Of a stretch of DNA of 20,512 bases, positions 8,773-16,230 are shown piece by piece. Source of the DNA: Desulfobulbus sp. (GTDB taxonomy: Bacteria; Desulfobacterota; Desulfobulbia; Desulfobulbales; Desulfobulbaceae); assembly GCA_028684915.1 (NCBI GenBank), contig JAQUEZ010000098.1, positions 1 through 20,512 of the forward strand, written 5' to 3'. The notes beneath the pieces were generated by a model. The model saw only the letters and a list, made by a program, of their open reading frames with translations. It was not told the DNA's origin and searched no databases. Within the stretch, counting starts at the first letter, position 1; the number at the start of each line of letters is the position of its first letter. A program made the translations under genes and the position numbers.

Positions 8773-8799
8773 ATTGTACGTGCCGGAAAATGATTGTAC
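8773..8799 (-). repeat. Direct repeat GTACAAT x2 upstream of cheA
   Basis: Two identical 7-mers (ATTGTAC on the plus strand) are spaced 20 bases start to start, about two helical turns, roughly 110-130 bases before the cheA ATG. This could be a regulator binding pair or alternative -10 elements of the chemosensory operon. The function is not shown by the sequence alone. Confidence 0.35.
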
Positions 8800-8916
8800 A
8801 GATATTTTTCGAATGGGTGTTATTCTTTGGAACTATTGAATATCTCCCCTAACGGCACATAGTATTCATAAGGCTGTTTTGGGGAGAGGGTAGGGCGGAA
8901 AAAAGGGGAGGAAGAG

Positions 8917-8956
8917 TTAAAAAAAGAACAACCAACCATAGCGGCAGGTTGCTCTT
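8917..8956 (-). terminator. Intrinsic terminator of the FKBP gene
   Basis: On the minus strand AAGAGCAACC (8956-8947) pairs with GGTTGTTCTT (8933-8924) through one G-U pair. A run of T residues follows immediately. It lies 27 bases after the FKBP stop codon, the right place for a rho-independent terminator, and it separates that gene from cheA. Confidence 0.8.
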
Positions 8957-8982
8957 AATTTAAACAAAAAAATAGGCGGTTA

Positions 8983-9423
8983 TTATTTACCTATTGCGTG
9001 AAGTTTGACCGTGTAGGTGATGACCAGGCCAGCCAATGGATGATTATAATCAATGGTTACAGTGTTATTGCCGGCGGTAAGGACCGTAGCTGGCACCTGC
9101 TGTTGTACGCCATCTTTTTCCAAGGCCAGAGAGAGGATCATCCCTGGTTTGGGGTCAATTCGTCCGTCAAAGGTAGATCGGGGAATTTCATGGACCAGAG
9201 CCTTATGATAAGGCCCGTAAGCATCCTCTGGTAAAATGCTGACCGTTTTGGTATGGCCAGGTTCCATCCCCATAAGTGAGGCTTCGACGGCCGTGAGAAT
9301 GCGACCTTGGCCGATGGTAAGGGTGAGGGGTTTTGACTCGGGAACGCTTTCAACGATTTCTCCCGAAGGTACGGTGGCAGTGTAACTGACGGATACGGTA
9401 TCTAGAAGTTGAACAGTTGTCAT
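8983..9423 (-). CDS. SlyD-like FKBP-type peptidyl-prolyl cis-trans isomerase
   Basis: 146 residues. Enzymes of this family isomerise Xaa-Pro bonds and act as folding helpers in the cytoplasm. The FKBP half begins LLDTVSVSYTATVPSGEIVES and continues TIGQGRILTAVEASLMGMEPGHTKTVSILPEDAYGPY. The insert-in-flap domain (about 72-128) carries GMILSLALEKDG and ends NTVTIDYNHPLAGLVITYTVKL, the SlyD/FkpA-type signature NHPLAG. The His/Cys-rich metal-binding tail of E. coli SlyD is absent. The frame stays open upstream for 80 more codons, but that stretch has no FKBP similarity and includes the promoter, so I start at MTTVQ. The Shine-Dalgarno sequence is weak. It is transcribed alone, away from hisI. 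Confidence 0.9.
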   Translation of the reverse strand: MTTVQLLDTVSVSYTATVPSGEIVESVPESKPLTLTIGQGRILTAVEASLMGMEPGHTKTVSILPEDAYGPYHKALVHEIPRSTFDGRIDPKPGMILSLALEKDGVQQQVPATVLTAGNNTVTIDYNHPLAGLVITYTVKLHAIGK

Positions 9424-9469
9424 TGAAAAATAGTCCGCAAATTGATGAGTTGATAAAATTATTTTTTTG

Positions 9470-9498
9470 AATATACCCAAAGAGTTTATTTTTGACAA
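9470..9498 (-). promoter_or_regulatory. Sigma-70 type promoter of the FKBP gene
   Basis: On the minus strand TTGTCA (9498-9493) is followed after exactly 17 bases by TATATT (9475-9470). Each hexamer is one base off consensus. Transcription would start near 9463, about 40 bases before the MTTVQ start, which also argues against the longer reading frame. Confidence 0.75.
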
Positions 9499-9687
9499 GC
9501 AGCGCTGTCTATGCAAGACTTGACAAAGTGGACGTAACAGCATAAATGTGCTAACCCCTTGTCGCTGTTTTTGAAACGAAAGACAACTACATTGCACGGT
9601 GCATGGGGACATTCCGTTCTGATTTTCGCATATCGGCTGTTCTTCCGAATCCTTCGACGTCATCAGTCGTCGGTCAACTCCAAGATA

Positions 9688-9720
9688 GTCGTTCTCGCTT
9701 CAAACGGTGAAAACGACGTT
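9688..9720. repeat. Intergenic palindromic element, copy B
   Basis: GTCGTTCTCG at 9688-9697 and AACGACGTT at 9712-9720 form an imperfect hairpin. The span of 33 bases and both ends match the core of the element at 11776-11808. Its interior CTCGCTTCAA followed by ACGGTGA matches the rpsF leader element at 224-245, apart from a 5-base gap. It lies about 90 bases before hisI and about 265 bases before the FKBP start. Confidence 0.55.
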
Positions 9721-9805
9721 TCGTGCTCCATAATCAGACCGTTTTTGTGATGCACGGATTTTCATTTTTTGACTTTTTACGAATCCATCAAAATTACAGT
9801 ACGTC

Positions 9806-10192
9806 ATGATAAAACTTGCTTTTGCTAAGGATAGCAACGGGTTGCTGCCCGCCATCGTTCAGGATTTTACAACAGGTGAAGTTTTAATGCTCGCCTATAT
9901 CAATCAATTGGCTTGGGAAAAAACCTTGGAAACAGGAAAGGCCCATTTTTGGAGTCGTTCTCGGAGCAGTTTATGGCTCAAAGGCGAGTCATCGGGTCAT
10001 GTTCAGTTGATCAAAGAGATTCTAGTCGACTGCGACCAAGATACAGTTGTGTATAAAGTCGAACAACTTGGCGGGGCCGCTTGCCATACAGGCTATCGGA
10101 GTTGTTTTTATAGAAAGGTGGCCGGAGACGAACTTGTTGTGACAGAGGCCGAAAAGGTTTTTGACCCCAAAGCTGTCTACGGATCTAAATAA
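9806..10192 (+). CDS. hisI: Phosphoribosyl-AMP cyclohydrolase
   Basis: 128 residues. HisI opens the adenine ring of phosphoribosyl-AMP, the third step of histidine synthesis. The zinc and magnesium ligands are visible: DCDQD (75-79) and CHTGYRSCF (93-101, cysteines 93 and 100). The block EVLMLAYIN near the N-terminus and [19 protein letters not shown] (47-65) is also characteristic. It is monofunctional; the HisE pyrophosphohydrolase domain found in some fused HisIE proteins is absent. hisG follows after 28 bases, indicating an operon. The start is fixed by family alignment because the upstream bases contain no clear Shine-Dalgarno sequence. Confidence 0.95.
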   Translation: MIKLAFAKDSNGLLPAIVQDFTTGEVLMLAYINQLAWEKTLETGKAHFWSRSRSSLWLKGESSGHVQLIKEILVDCDQDTVVYKVEQLGGAACHTGYRSCFYRKVAGDELVVTEAEKVFDPKAVYGSK

Positions 10193-10220
10193 ATAATTGT
10201 ATAAACGTTAAGGTAACAAG

Positions 10221-11093
10221 ATGAGTTTATTGAAGTTGGGAATTCCCAAAGGCAGTCTTGAAGATGCAACTATTGCCCTGTTTGAAAAATCAGGCTGGCA
10301 AATTAAACTGGCCTCTCGCAACTATTTTCCTGAAGTCGATGATCAGGAACTTTCCTGCTCGATATGCCGGCCACAAGAGATGTCTCGTTATGTGGAGTCG
10401 GGAATGCTTGATGCCGGAATTACCGGAAAGGACTGGACGCTTGAGAACGAGTCCGAAGTCGAGGTCGTTGCCGATTTGGTCTACTCCAAAGTCAGCAAAA
10501 AACCAACCAGATGGGTTATTGCCGTACCCGGTGATTCGAACATTACCCGGGTCGAACAGCTCGATGGGAAACGAATAGCCACTGAACTGGTGAATGTTAC
10601 CAAGAAATTTTTCGAACAACGCGGGTTGAAGGTTGATATCACCTTTTCCTGGGGCGCAACCGAAGCCAAGGTCGTCTCCGGGCTGTGTGATGCCATCGTC
10701 GAAGTGACTGAGACTGAATCCACCATTCGCGCCCATGGTTTGCGGGTCATTCATGAGATGATGCAGTCCAATACGCAACTTATTGCGAATAAATCAGCAC
10801 TAAGTGATCCGTGGAAGCGCGAAAAGATAGAAAATATTGCCATGCTTCTGCAGGGGGCCTTGCGCGCTGACCGCATTGTCGGCCTGAAGATGAACGTGTC
10901 CAAGGAAAACCTTGATCGCGTCATCACTATGCTGCCTAGTTTACACGCTCCCACTGTAGCTCAGTTGTACAAACAAGAATGGTTTTCTGTGGAGACTGTT
11001 ATTTCGCAGCATCAAGTCCGTGACCTTGTGCCCAAATTGAAAAAAAATGGCGCCGAGGGCATTATCGAGTATTCGCTGAACAAGGTTATCTAA
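10221..11093 (+). CDS. hisG: ATP phosphoribosyltransferase, long form
   Basis: 290 residues. HisG condenses ATP with PRPP, the committed first step of histidine synthesis. LKLGIPKGSLED opens the protein, DAGITGKDW (64-72) follows, and VEVTETESTIRAHGL (160-174) is the PRPP-binding loop region. A C-terminal ACT-like regulatory domain (about 215-290, with LKMNVSKENLDRVITMLPSLHAPTV) makes this the long, hexameric form. That form is inhibited directly by histidine and needs no HisZ partner. AAGGT lies about 9 bases before the ATG. The gene is 28 bases after hisI and 34 bases before engB. Other his genes are not in the window, so the pathway is scattered. Confidence 0.96.
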   Translation: MSLLKLGIPKGSLEDATIALFEKSGWQIKLASRNYFPEVDDQELSCSICRPQEMSRYVESGMLDAGITGKDWTLENESEVEVVADLVYSKVSKKPTRWVIAVPGDSNITRVEQLDGKRIATELVNVTKKFFEQRGLKVDITFSWGATEAKVVSGLCDAIVEVTETESTIRAHGLRVIHEMMQSNTQLIANKSALSDPWKREKIENIAMLLQGALRADRIVGLKMNVSKENLDRVITMLPSLHAPTVAQLYKQEWFSVETVISQHQVRDLVPKLKKNGAEGIIEYSLNKVI

Positions 11094-11127
11094 TTGAGGC
11101 CAAATTCTGAGGTAGAGGGCAAAAAAA

Positions 11128-11736
11128 ATGGATTTTAAAAAAGTGGAATTTTTGCTCTCTGCCTATGCTGTTGGGCAACTCCCTGAGCCAATCTATCCAG
11201 ATATCGCCTTTGCCGGTCGTTCCAATGTCGGCAAGTCCACCCTTATTAACAAACTGATCGGACGGACCAGTTTGGTAAAAACCAGCTCAAAACCGGGAAA
11301 AACCCAAAGTCTCAACTATTTTCTCCTCGATGAGGCACTTTATCTGGTTGATTTACCTGGTTATGGTTTTGCCCAGGTCTCGCAGGAGACCAGGAAAAGT
11401 TGGCAAGGGTTGATCACCCAATATGTAGAAATGAGGACGACCCTCAACTGCGTCGTGGTGATTATCGATCTGCGCCACGAATTGAAGGCTTTGGATCGTG
11501 ACCTGATTGACTGGTTACGCTATTTACATAAACCGTTTCTCCCCGTGTACACCAAGGCGGACAAGTTGAGTCGCAATGACCAGCTGAAACATGCCGCTCT
11601 CCTTGATGCCGGACTCACCTTGACTGCCAAGGATAGGATTATCTTTTCAGGTCGGACCGGACATGGCTTGGACGAGTTACGCGCACGTATCACTACTTTG
11701 GCCAATCCTGATACCCTGGGCGCTATCGAAGCGTAA
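11128..11736 (+). CDS. engB: Ribosome-biogenesis GTP-binding protein EngB (YsxC/YihA)
   Basis: 202 residues, typical for the family. This small GTPase is needed for late assembly of the 50S subunit. Motifs in order are AGRSNVGKST (G1, 29-38), KPGKTQSLNYF (switch I, 55-65), DLPGYGFAQV (G3, 75-84), TKADKL (G4, 142-147) and FSGRTGHGLDEL (G5 region, about 173-184). Purine-rich GAGG and AGGG precede the ATG. It is the last gene of a hisI-hisG-engB run and ends 33 bases before a strong hairpin terminator. The pairing with histidine genes looks like shared transcription, not shared function. Confidence 0.95.
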   Translation: MDFKKVEFLLSAYAVGQLPEPIYPDIAFAGRSNVGKSTLINKLIGRTSLVKTSSKPGKTQSLNYFLLDEALYLVDLPGYGFAQVSQETRKSWQGLITQYVEMRTTLNCVVVIIDLRHELKALDRDLIDWLRYLHKPFLPVYTKADKLSRNDQLKHAALLDAGLTLTAKDRIIFSGRTGHGLDELRARITTLANPDTLGAIEA

Positions 11737-11769
11737 ATATCATAAATAGTAGAGTGAGCTGAAAACAAA

Positions 11770-11811
11770 AACAACGTCGTTCTCGAAGCTGGTTTCGAGA
11801 ACGACGTTGTT
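11770..11811. terminator. Perfect 18-bp-arm hairpin, bidirectional terminator between engB and lepA
   Basis: The left arm is 11770-11787 and the right arm 11794-11811. All 18 pairs are perfect around a 6-base loop (GCTGGT). The left arm starts AACAACGTCG. It lies between two convergent genes, 33 bases after the engB stop and 26 bases beyond the lepA stop. A-rich sequence on the left supplies a U tract for lepA transcripts; the engB side has little U tract. Its arms are related to the element at 9688-9720. Confidence 0.8.
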
Positions 11812-11837
11812 GATTCTACCCAACTGTGAAGTGATCC

Positions 11838-13631
11838 TTACTGATCTGATTTGAGCACCGCCAGAAAGGCGCGTTGCGGAATATCCACGTTACCGACTGT
11901 TTTCATTCGTTTCTTTCCTTCCTTTTGTTTTTCCAAAAGTTTCCGCTTACGGGAAATATCACCGCCGTAACATTTAGCCGTAACGTCCTTACGTAGGGCG
12001 GAAATAGTTTCCCTCGCGATGATGTTGCCGCCAATGGCTGCCTGGATAGCAATTTTAAACATCTGCCGCGGTATCTCTTTTTTTAGCTGTTCACAGGCTT
12101 TCAAGCCACGTTCACGGGCCTTGATACGATGGGCAAGCTGGGAGAGCGCATCGACCTGCTCACCATTGACAAGAATATCGAGTTTGACCAGATCGCTTTG
12201 GCGGTAATCGATCAGTTCATAGTCAAAAGACCCGTATCCTTGGGTAACGGATTTAAGCCGATCATAAAAATCGTAAATCACCTCGGCAAGCGGCAGCTCA
12301 CAGATAAATTCTATACGCCCGGGCATGGGGTAGTGGTATTTGGTATTTTCACCCCGTCGCTCCATGCAAAGGGTCATGACCGGCCCCATATAGCGTTCGG
12401 GAATATGAATCGTTGCCCGAATAAACGGTTCTTCGATACGTGCAATGGAGCCAGGGTCGGGAAAGTAGGAGGGGTTGTCGACCTCGACCACTGATTTGTT
12501 CTGTAAATAAAAGATATATTTAACCGTGGGTACAGTCAGGATGAGGGATATGTCAAATTCTCTTTCCAACCGTTCCTGAACCACCTCGAGGTGCAAAAGC
12601 CCAAGAAAGCCGCAACGAAAACCGAAGCCCAAGGCCGCCGAGGAATCTTTTTGAAAAGTGAGGGCGGCATCGTTGAGTTTGAGTTTTTCCAGAGCAGCGG
12701 CTAAATCTTCGTAATCATCGGTGGCGATCGGGTAAAGCGATGAAAACACCACCTGCTGGACTTCTTTGAACCCTGGCAAAGGAATAGGGCAGGGGCGATC
12801 CCTGTGGGTAAGGGTGTCGCCGGGTCGTGTATCGGAAACAGTTTTTACCCCGGCTATAATATACCCAATCTGGCCGGCTGAGAGTTGTTTTTGGGCCTCA
12901 CGCCGCAGGTGAAAAACGCCCAGTTCTTCGATACGGTAGTCGGCGCCGTTGGACATGAACATGATCTGGTCGCCGGTTTTTACCGTGCCGTTGACAATAC
13001 GCACCGAGATGACAGTACCTCGATAAGGATCATAATTGGCATCAAAAATAAGGGCCTCCAGCGGTTTGTCCGGATCACCGACCGGTGGGGGCAGGTGATG
13101 GACGATGGCGTTGAGGAGTTCCTTGACGCCTTCTCCGGTTTTGGCAGAACATTTTTGAATGGCCGCGCCGTCAAGGCCGAGATCTTCCTCTATTTGGGCT
13201 GCGACTTTTTCCGGTTCCGCTGCTGGTAGATCGATCTTGTTGATAACAGGGATAATCTCAAGATCGTTTTCCATGGCTAGGTAGAGATTGGCCAAAGTCT
13301 GTGCCTCGATACCCTGCGCTGCATCGATCAATAGAAGCGCGCCCTCACAGGAGGAAAGCGCCCTGGATACTTCGTAACTAAAATCGACATGCCCAGGAGT
13401 GTCGACTAGGTTGAGGGTATAGGTTTCCCCGTCGTCAGCAAGGAATGGCAGGCAAATTGTCTGGGATTTGATAGTGATTCCCCGTTCGCGCTCGATATCC
13501 ATGCTATCGAGAAGCTGATCCTTGAATTCGCGGGCGGTGACCATGTTGCATAGCTGAATCATGCGATCGGCCAGAGTGGATTTGCCGTGATCAATGTGGG
13601 CTATAATGCTAAAATTTCGTATTTTATTCAT
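11838..13631 (-). CDS. lepA: Elongation factor 4 (LepA), ribosome-associated GTPase
   Basis: 597 residues, the standard LepA length. It is a translational GTPase related to EF-G, implicated in back-translocation and in 30S biogenesis or initiation. MNKIRNFSIIAHIDHGKST is the canonical start with the P loop. MDIERERGITIKSQT (switch I, 44-58), DTPGHVDF (77-84), NKID (131-134) and the SAKTGEG segment complete the G domain. EF-G-like domains II, III and V follow. The LepA-specific C-terminal domain ends VDIPQRAFLAVLKSDQ. It converges with engB and diverges from the sigma factor gene. No clear Shine-Dalgarno sequence precedes the ATG, but the start agrees with the family. Confidence 0.97.
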   Translation of the reverse strand: MNKIRNFSIIAHIDHGKSTLADRMIQLCNMVTAREFKDQLLDSMDIERERGITIKSQTICLPFLADDGETYTLNLVDTPGHVDFSYEVSRALSSCEGALLLIDAAQGIEAQTLANLYLAMENDLEIIPVINKIDLPAAEPEKVAAQIEEDLGLDGAAIQKCSAKTGEGVKELLNAIVHHLPPPVGDPDKPLEALIFDANYDPYRGTVISVRIVNGTVKTGDQIMFMSNGADYRIEELGVFHLRREAQKQLSAGQIGYIIAGVKTVSDTRPGDTLTHRDRPCPIPLPGFKEVQQVVFSSLYPIATDDYEDLAAALEKLKLNDAALTFQKDSSAALGFGFRCGFLGLLHLEVVQERLEREFDISLILTVPTVKYIFYLQNKSVVEVDNPSYFPDPGSIARIEEPFIRATIHIPERYMGPVMTLCMERRGENTKYHYPMPGRIEFICELPLAEVIYDFYDRLKSVTQGYGSFDYELIDYRQSDLVKLDILVNGEQVDALSQLAHRIKARERGLKACEQLKKEIPRQMFKIAIQAAIGGNIIARETISALRKDVTAKCYGGDISRKRKLLEKQKEGKKRMKTVGNVDIPQRAFLAVLKSDQ

Positions 13632-13704
13632 TAGAAACAGAAAAGGAAAAAAGAATAATGGGCATGCACGGAGGGCCGGGTATCCTTAGCATAGATCGGG
13701 TGAA

Positions 13705-13733
13705 AATAAAACTCCCCAACCAGCTATTGTCAT
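13705..13733 (-). promoter_or_regulatory. Candidate sigma-70 promoter of lepA
   Basis: On the minus strand ATGACA (13733-13728) is followed after 17 bases by TTTATT (13710-13705): five of six and four of six consensus matches. Transcription would start near 13698, about 67 bases before the lepA ATG. It is the best candidate I see in the divergent region, but not a strong one. Confidence 0.4.
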
Positions 13734-13768
13734 ATTAAAGTGTTTTTTTTGAAATTTTCGGGTAGGAT

Positions 13769-13808
13769 TTGACCATGAGCCCTGCACGCGAGTTATCTCC
13801 GTGCAGGG
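13769..13808 (+). promoter_or_regulatory. Candidate promoter and inverted-repeat operator of the sigma-32-like gene
   Basis: TTGACC (13769-13774) is followed after 18 bases by TTATCT (13793-13798). A perfect inverted repeat, CCCTGCACG (13780-13788) and CGTGCAGGG (13800-13808) with an 11-base spacer, overlaps the promoter spacer and the likely start site. This is where a repressor would block transcription. Alternatively the repeat forms an RNA hairpin in the leader. It is not the CIRCE sequence bound by HrcA. The inverted repeat is seen directly; its role is inferred. Confidence 0.45.
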
Positions 13809-13838
13809 TTATGTTTTCCAACGATATACCAGAGATTA

Positions 13839-14825
13839 ATGAGAGATAAGAGCGAAATCGACAGTGTGGATTTAGATGAGGCACCGCAGCACGCCTTGAT
13901 GCTGACCAGCAGTGACGACAACTTGCCGGCACTGAGTAACCCGGCTCTTCATCGCTATCTCCAGGAAATTAGCCAATACGAGTTGTTAAGCCGCGAGGAG
14001 ACTGAAGAGTTAGCCGTCCGTTTTCAGGAAACCGGGGACCCTGATGCTGCCTACCGGTTGGTTTCTTCCAATCTACGATTGGTGGTTAAGGTAGCCATGG
14101 ATTTCCAGAAATACTGGATGCAAAATTTTATGGATCTGATCCAGGAAGGGAATGTTGGCTTGGTGCAGGCAACCAAAAAATTCGATCCCTATCGTGGTGT
14201 GAAATTCTCCTATTATGCCGCGTATTGGATTCGGGCATACATTCTTAAATTCATCATGGATAACTGGCGCCTGGTGAAAATCGGCACGACACAGGCCCAG
14301 CGCAAACTGTTTTTCAGTTTGAATAAAGAGAAAAAACTGCTTGAGTCCCAGGGGTTTAAACCCGAGGTTAAACTCCTCGCTGAACGTTTGAACGTCAAGG
14401 AGAGCGAAGTCATCGAAATGGGGCAGCGCATGGACAACTGGGATGTTTCCTTGGAAGCTCCAGTTCGCAGCGACTCCGAAGATGAACAGAAAAATTTCCT
14501 TCCCCATGATGGCCCAGGCATTGAAGAGGTTGTTGCCAGTCAGGAGATGCGAGAGCGGCTTGCAGTTATTCTTGCCGAACTCAGTACGCGACTCAATGAA
14601 AAAGAACAGGTCATTTTAAATACCCGCCTGCTTAGCGACGAACCCAAAACCCTGCAGACCATTGCTGATGAGTTCCATATTTCTCGGGAGCGGGTCCGGC
14701 AGATCGAAGCCAATCTTCTTAAAAAATTACGTAAACAGTTCGAAAAAGAAATGCCTGATATTCAGGATTTTCTCAGCGGTGACGGGGTGATCCTTGCTGC
14801 TGGACCGACAGATCAGGTGTCCTGA
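13839..14825 (+). CDS. rpoH: RNA polymerase sigma factor, sigma-32 (RpoH) type
   Basis: 328 residues. Region 1.2/2 runs from LSNPALHRYLQEISQYELLSREE through SSNLRLVVKVAMDF, then DLIQEGNVGLVQATKKFDPYRGVKFSYYAAYWIRA, the core-binding and -10-recognising part. QRKLFFSLNKE (154-164) is close to the RpoH box (QRKLFFNLR) that distinguishes heat-shock sigma factors from RpoD and RpoS. Region 4 has the helix-turn-helix TLQTIADEFHISRERVRQIEANLLKKLRK (271-299, written without flanks). The tail FEKEMPDIQDFLSGDG is longer than in E. coli. The ATG has only a weak Shine-Dalgarno sequence. An inverted repeat lies upstream. It is probably an alternative sigma factor for stress genes, although its regulon cannot be read from here. 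Confidence 0.88.
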   Translation: MRDKSEIDSVDLDEAPQHALMLTSSDDNLPALSNPALHRYLQEISQYELLSREETEELAVRFQETGDPDAAYRLVSSNLRLVVKVAMDFQKYWMQNFMDLIQEGNVGLVQATKKFDPYRGVKFSYYAAYWIRAYILKFIMDNWRLVKIGTTQAQRKLFFSLNKEKKLLESQGFKPEVKLLAERLNVKESEVIEMGQRMDNWDVSLEAPVRSDSEDEQKNFLPHDGPGIEEVVASQEMRERLAVILAELSTRLNEKEQVILNTRLLSDEPKTLQTIADEFHISRERVRQIEANLLKKLRKQFEKEMPDIQDFLSGDGVILAAGPTDQVS

Positions 14826-14875
14826 CCTCCTCGTTCTTTTCAACATTCTTCCCAACCTTTTTCGTCGTAGTCCCA

Positions 14876-16063
14876 ATGAACGTACCCTTACTTGATCTTA
14901 AGCCGCAGTTGGCCCCCTTGCGTTCTCAAATGCTGGAGGCTGTTACCCGTGTCATTGATTCCACCGGTTATATTCTTGGCCGTGAAGTGACTGAACTTGA
15001 AGAAAAGGTTGCCCAATATTCCGGTGCAACCTACGGCGTCGGTGTTTCCTCAGGAACCGATGCTTTGCTTGCCTCCCTGATGTCGCTCGATATTGGTCCA
15101 GGGGACCTGGTTTTGACCACACCGTATACCTTCTTTGCCACCATGGGGACTATTCTCCGGGTTGGAGCCAAACCGGTGTTTGTCGATGTTGAGCCCAAAA
15201 GCCTCAACATGGATCCAACGCTGGCCGCAGAGGCGCTTAAAATTGATCGCCAGGGGGAGTGCCGAATTAAAGCAATGATTCCGGTGCACCTCTATGGGCA
15301 ATGCGCCGATATGCAGCGCATTATGGCCCTGTCTAAGGAGTACGGTGTGCCGGTGGTAGAAGATGCGGCCCAGGCCATAGGCGCCGAGTTTCCTTTTCAA
15401 GAGAACGGGCAAGTAACTTGGCGGCGTGCCGGTGGCATGGGGCTTTGTGGCTGCTTCTCCTTTTTCCCGAGTAAAAATTTAGGCGGTATCGGTGATGGCG
15501 GTATGGTCACCACCTCAGATAACGCCTTTGCCGGAATTCTCCGTTCAAACCGCAATCACGGAGCTGAGCCTAAATACTATCATTCCAGGGTAGGTGGTAA
15601 TTTCCGCCTCGATCCTATACAGGCCGCAGTACTTTCGATAAAGCTTGAGTATCTGGAACGTTGGCACGCGGACCGCCGGGAGAATGCGGCGCACTATACC
15701 CGGTTTTTCCAGGAAGCTGGTCTGGTCAATGCACCGGTAGTTTTGCCTAGTGCTGTGTATGCGGAAAAGGACGGTGCGAACGAACATAACCATCACATTT
15801 ATAACCAGTTTGTCATCCACGTTCCCCAACGTGACGAACTGCGCCAATTTCTTCAGGATAATTCGGTCGGTTGCGAAATTTATTATCCTCTGTGCCTGCA
15901 TCAGCAGGAATGCCTGGATTTTGACGTGTATAAAACACAATCTTATCCGGTTGCTGAAGCTGCTGCCGCAAATTCACTGGCATTACCTATTTTCCCGGAA
16001 TTGAGTGTGGACCAACTCGAATATGTAGTGGCAACCATTCGCCGGTTTTATAACGCAGGCTAA
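14876..16063 (+). CDS. DegT/DnrJ/EryC1/StrS family PLP-dependent sugar aminotransferase
   Basis: 395 residues. The family transfers an amino group from glutamate to nucleotide-linked keto-sugars for surface polysaccharides or glycans. NVPLLDLKPQ opens the protein as in relatives. SSGTDALLASL (58-68) binds the cofactor phosphate, VEDAAQAIGA (161-170) holds the PLP ring-nitrogen Asp D163, and FFPSKNLGGIGDGG (196-209) carries the Schiff-base K200. The substrate cannot be told from the sequence; no sugar dehydratase or glycosyltransferase is nearby. It starts 50 bases after the sigma gene with no visible Shine-Dalgarno sequence, and a terminator follows. It may simply be co-transcribed with the sigma gene. 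Confidence 0.9.
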   Translation: MNVPLLDLKPQLAPLRSQMLEAVTRVIDSTGYILGREVTELEEKVAQYSGATYGVGVSSGTDALLASLMSLDIGPGDLVLTTPYTFFATMGTILRVGAKPVFVDVEPKSLNMDPTLAAEALKIDRQGECRIKAMIPVHLYGQCADMQRIMALSKEYGVPVVEDAAQAIGAEFPFQENGQVTWRRAGGMGLCGCFSFFPSKNLGGIGDGGMVTTSDNAFAGILRSNRNHGAEPKYYHSRVGGNFRLDPIQAAVLSIKLEYLERWHADRRENAAHYTRFFQEAGLVNAPVVLPSAVYAEKDGANEHNHHIYNQFVIHVPQRDELRQFLQDNSVGCEIYYPLCLHQQECLDFDVYKTQSYPVAEAAAANSLALPIFPELSVDQLEYVVATIRRFYNAG

Positions 16064-16144
16064 TCGCACCGCTTAACTTGCCTATCCGGTAGATCTTTGG
16101 TACCGCTGAAGGCTTCTACTGGACATGTATAAAACGATAAAACT

Positions 16145-16183
16145 GAAAGCGTTGGGTCGATACTCAACGCTTTCTTATCTTTT
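16145..16183 (+). terminator. Intrinsic terminator after the aminotransferase gene
   Basis: GAAAGCGTTG (16145-16154) pairs with CAACGCTTTC (16165-16174). The stem extends inward by a G-U, a G-C and a T-A pair to a CGAT tetraloop. A T-rich run follows (16175-16183). It lies between the aminotransferase stop and greA, so greA probably has its own promoter or is read from leaky termination. Confidence 0.8.
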
Positions 16184-16230
16184 GTGTACCCCAAGGGTTG
16201 CACCTCAAAACAATCAGGAGGAGAGTTGAC

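Larger units (their letters stand above)
8667..8982. other. Intergenic region between cheA and the FKBP gene (316 bases)
   Basis: No coding region is convincing here. It holds the FKBP terminator (8917-8956), the presumed cheA promoter region, and a direct repeat ATTGTAC at 8773-8779 and 8793-8799, exactly 20 bases apart. On the minus strand each copy reads GTACAAT, which contains a -10-like TACAAT, but neither has a good -35 at the right distance. I see no sigma-28 or sigma-54 consensus. Confidence 0.6.
9424..9805. other. Divergent intergenic region between the FKBP gene and hisI (382 bases)
   Basis: No gene is supported. The region holds the FKBP promoter (9470-9498) and a palindromic element (9688-9720) related to ones at 224-252 and 11770-11811. 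On the plus strand there are perfect TTGACA hexamers near 9493 and 9519 without a good -10. A TTGACT at 9769-9774 lies too close to the hisI ATG to be a clear promoter. The hisI promoter is therefore not assigned. Confidence 0.55.

Noticed and set aside
8667..8982. Sigma-28 or sigma-54 promoter before cheA
   Set aside because: GGCACG occurs but is not followed by a properly spaced TTGC, and no TAAA with GCCGATAA pair is present.
9424..9663. N-terminal extension of 80 codons on the FKBP gene
   Set aside because: It has no FKBP similarity, overlaps a good promoter at 9470-9498, and the family starts at MTTVQ.
13780..13808. CIRCE element (HrcA operator) before the sigma-32-like gene
   Set aside because: The arm sequence is CCCTGCACG with an 11-base spacer, not TTAGCACTC with a 9-base spacer.
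16198..16230. TTG start giving an 11-residue longer GreA
   Set aside because: The Shine-Dalgarno sequence AGGAGGAG would lie inside the gene, and GreA proteins begin near VERIPM.
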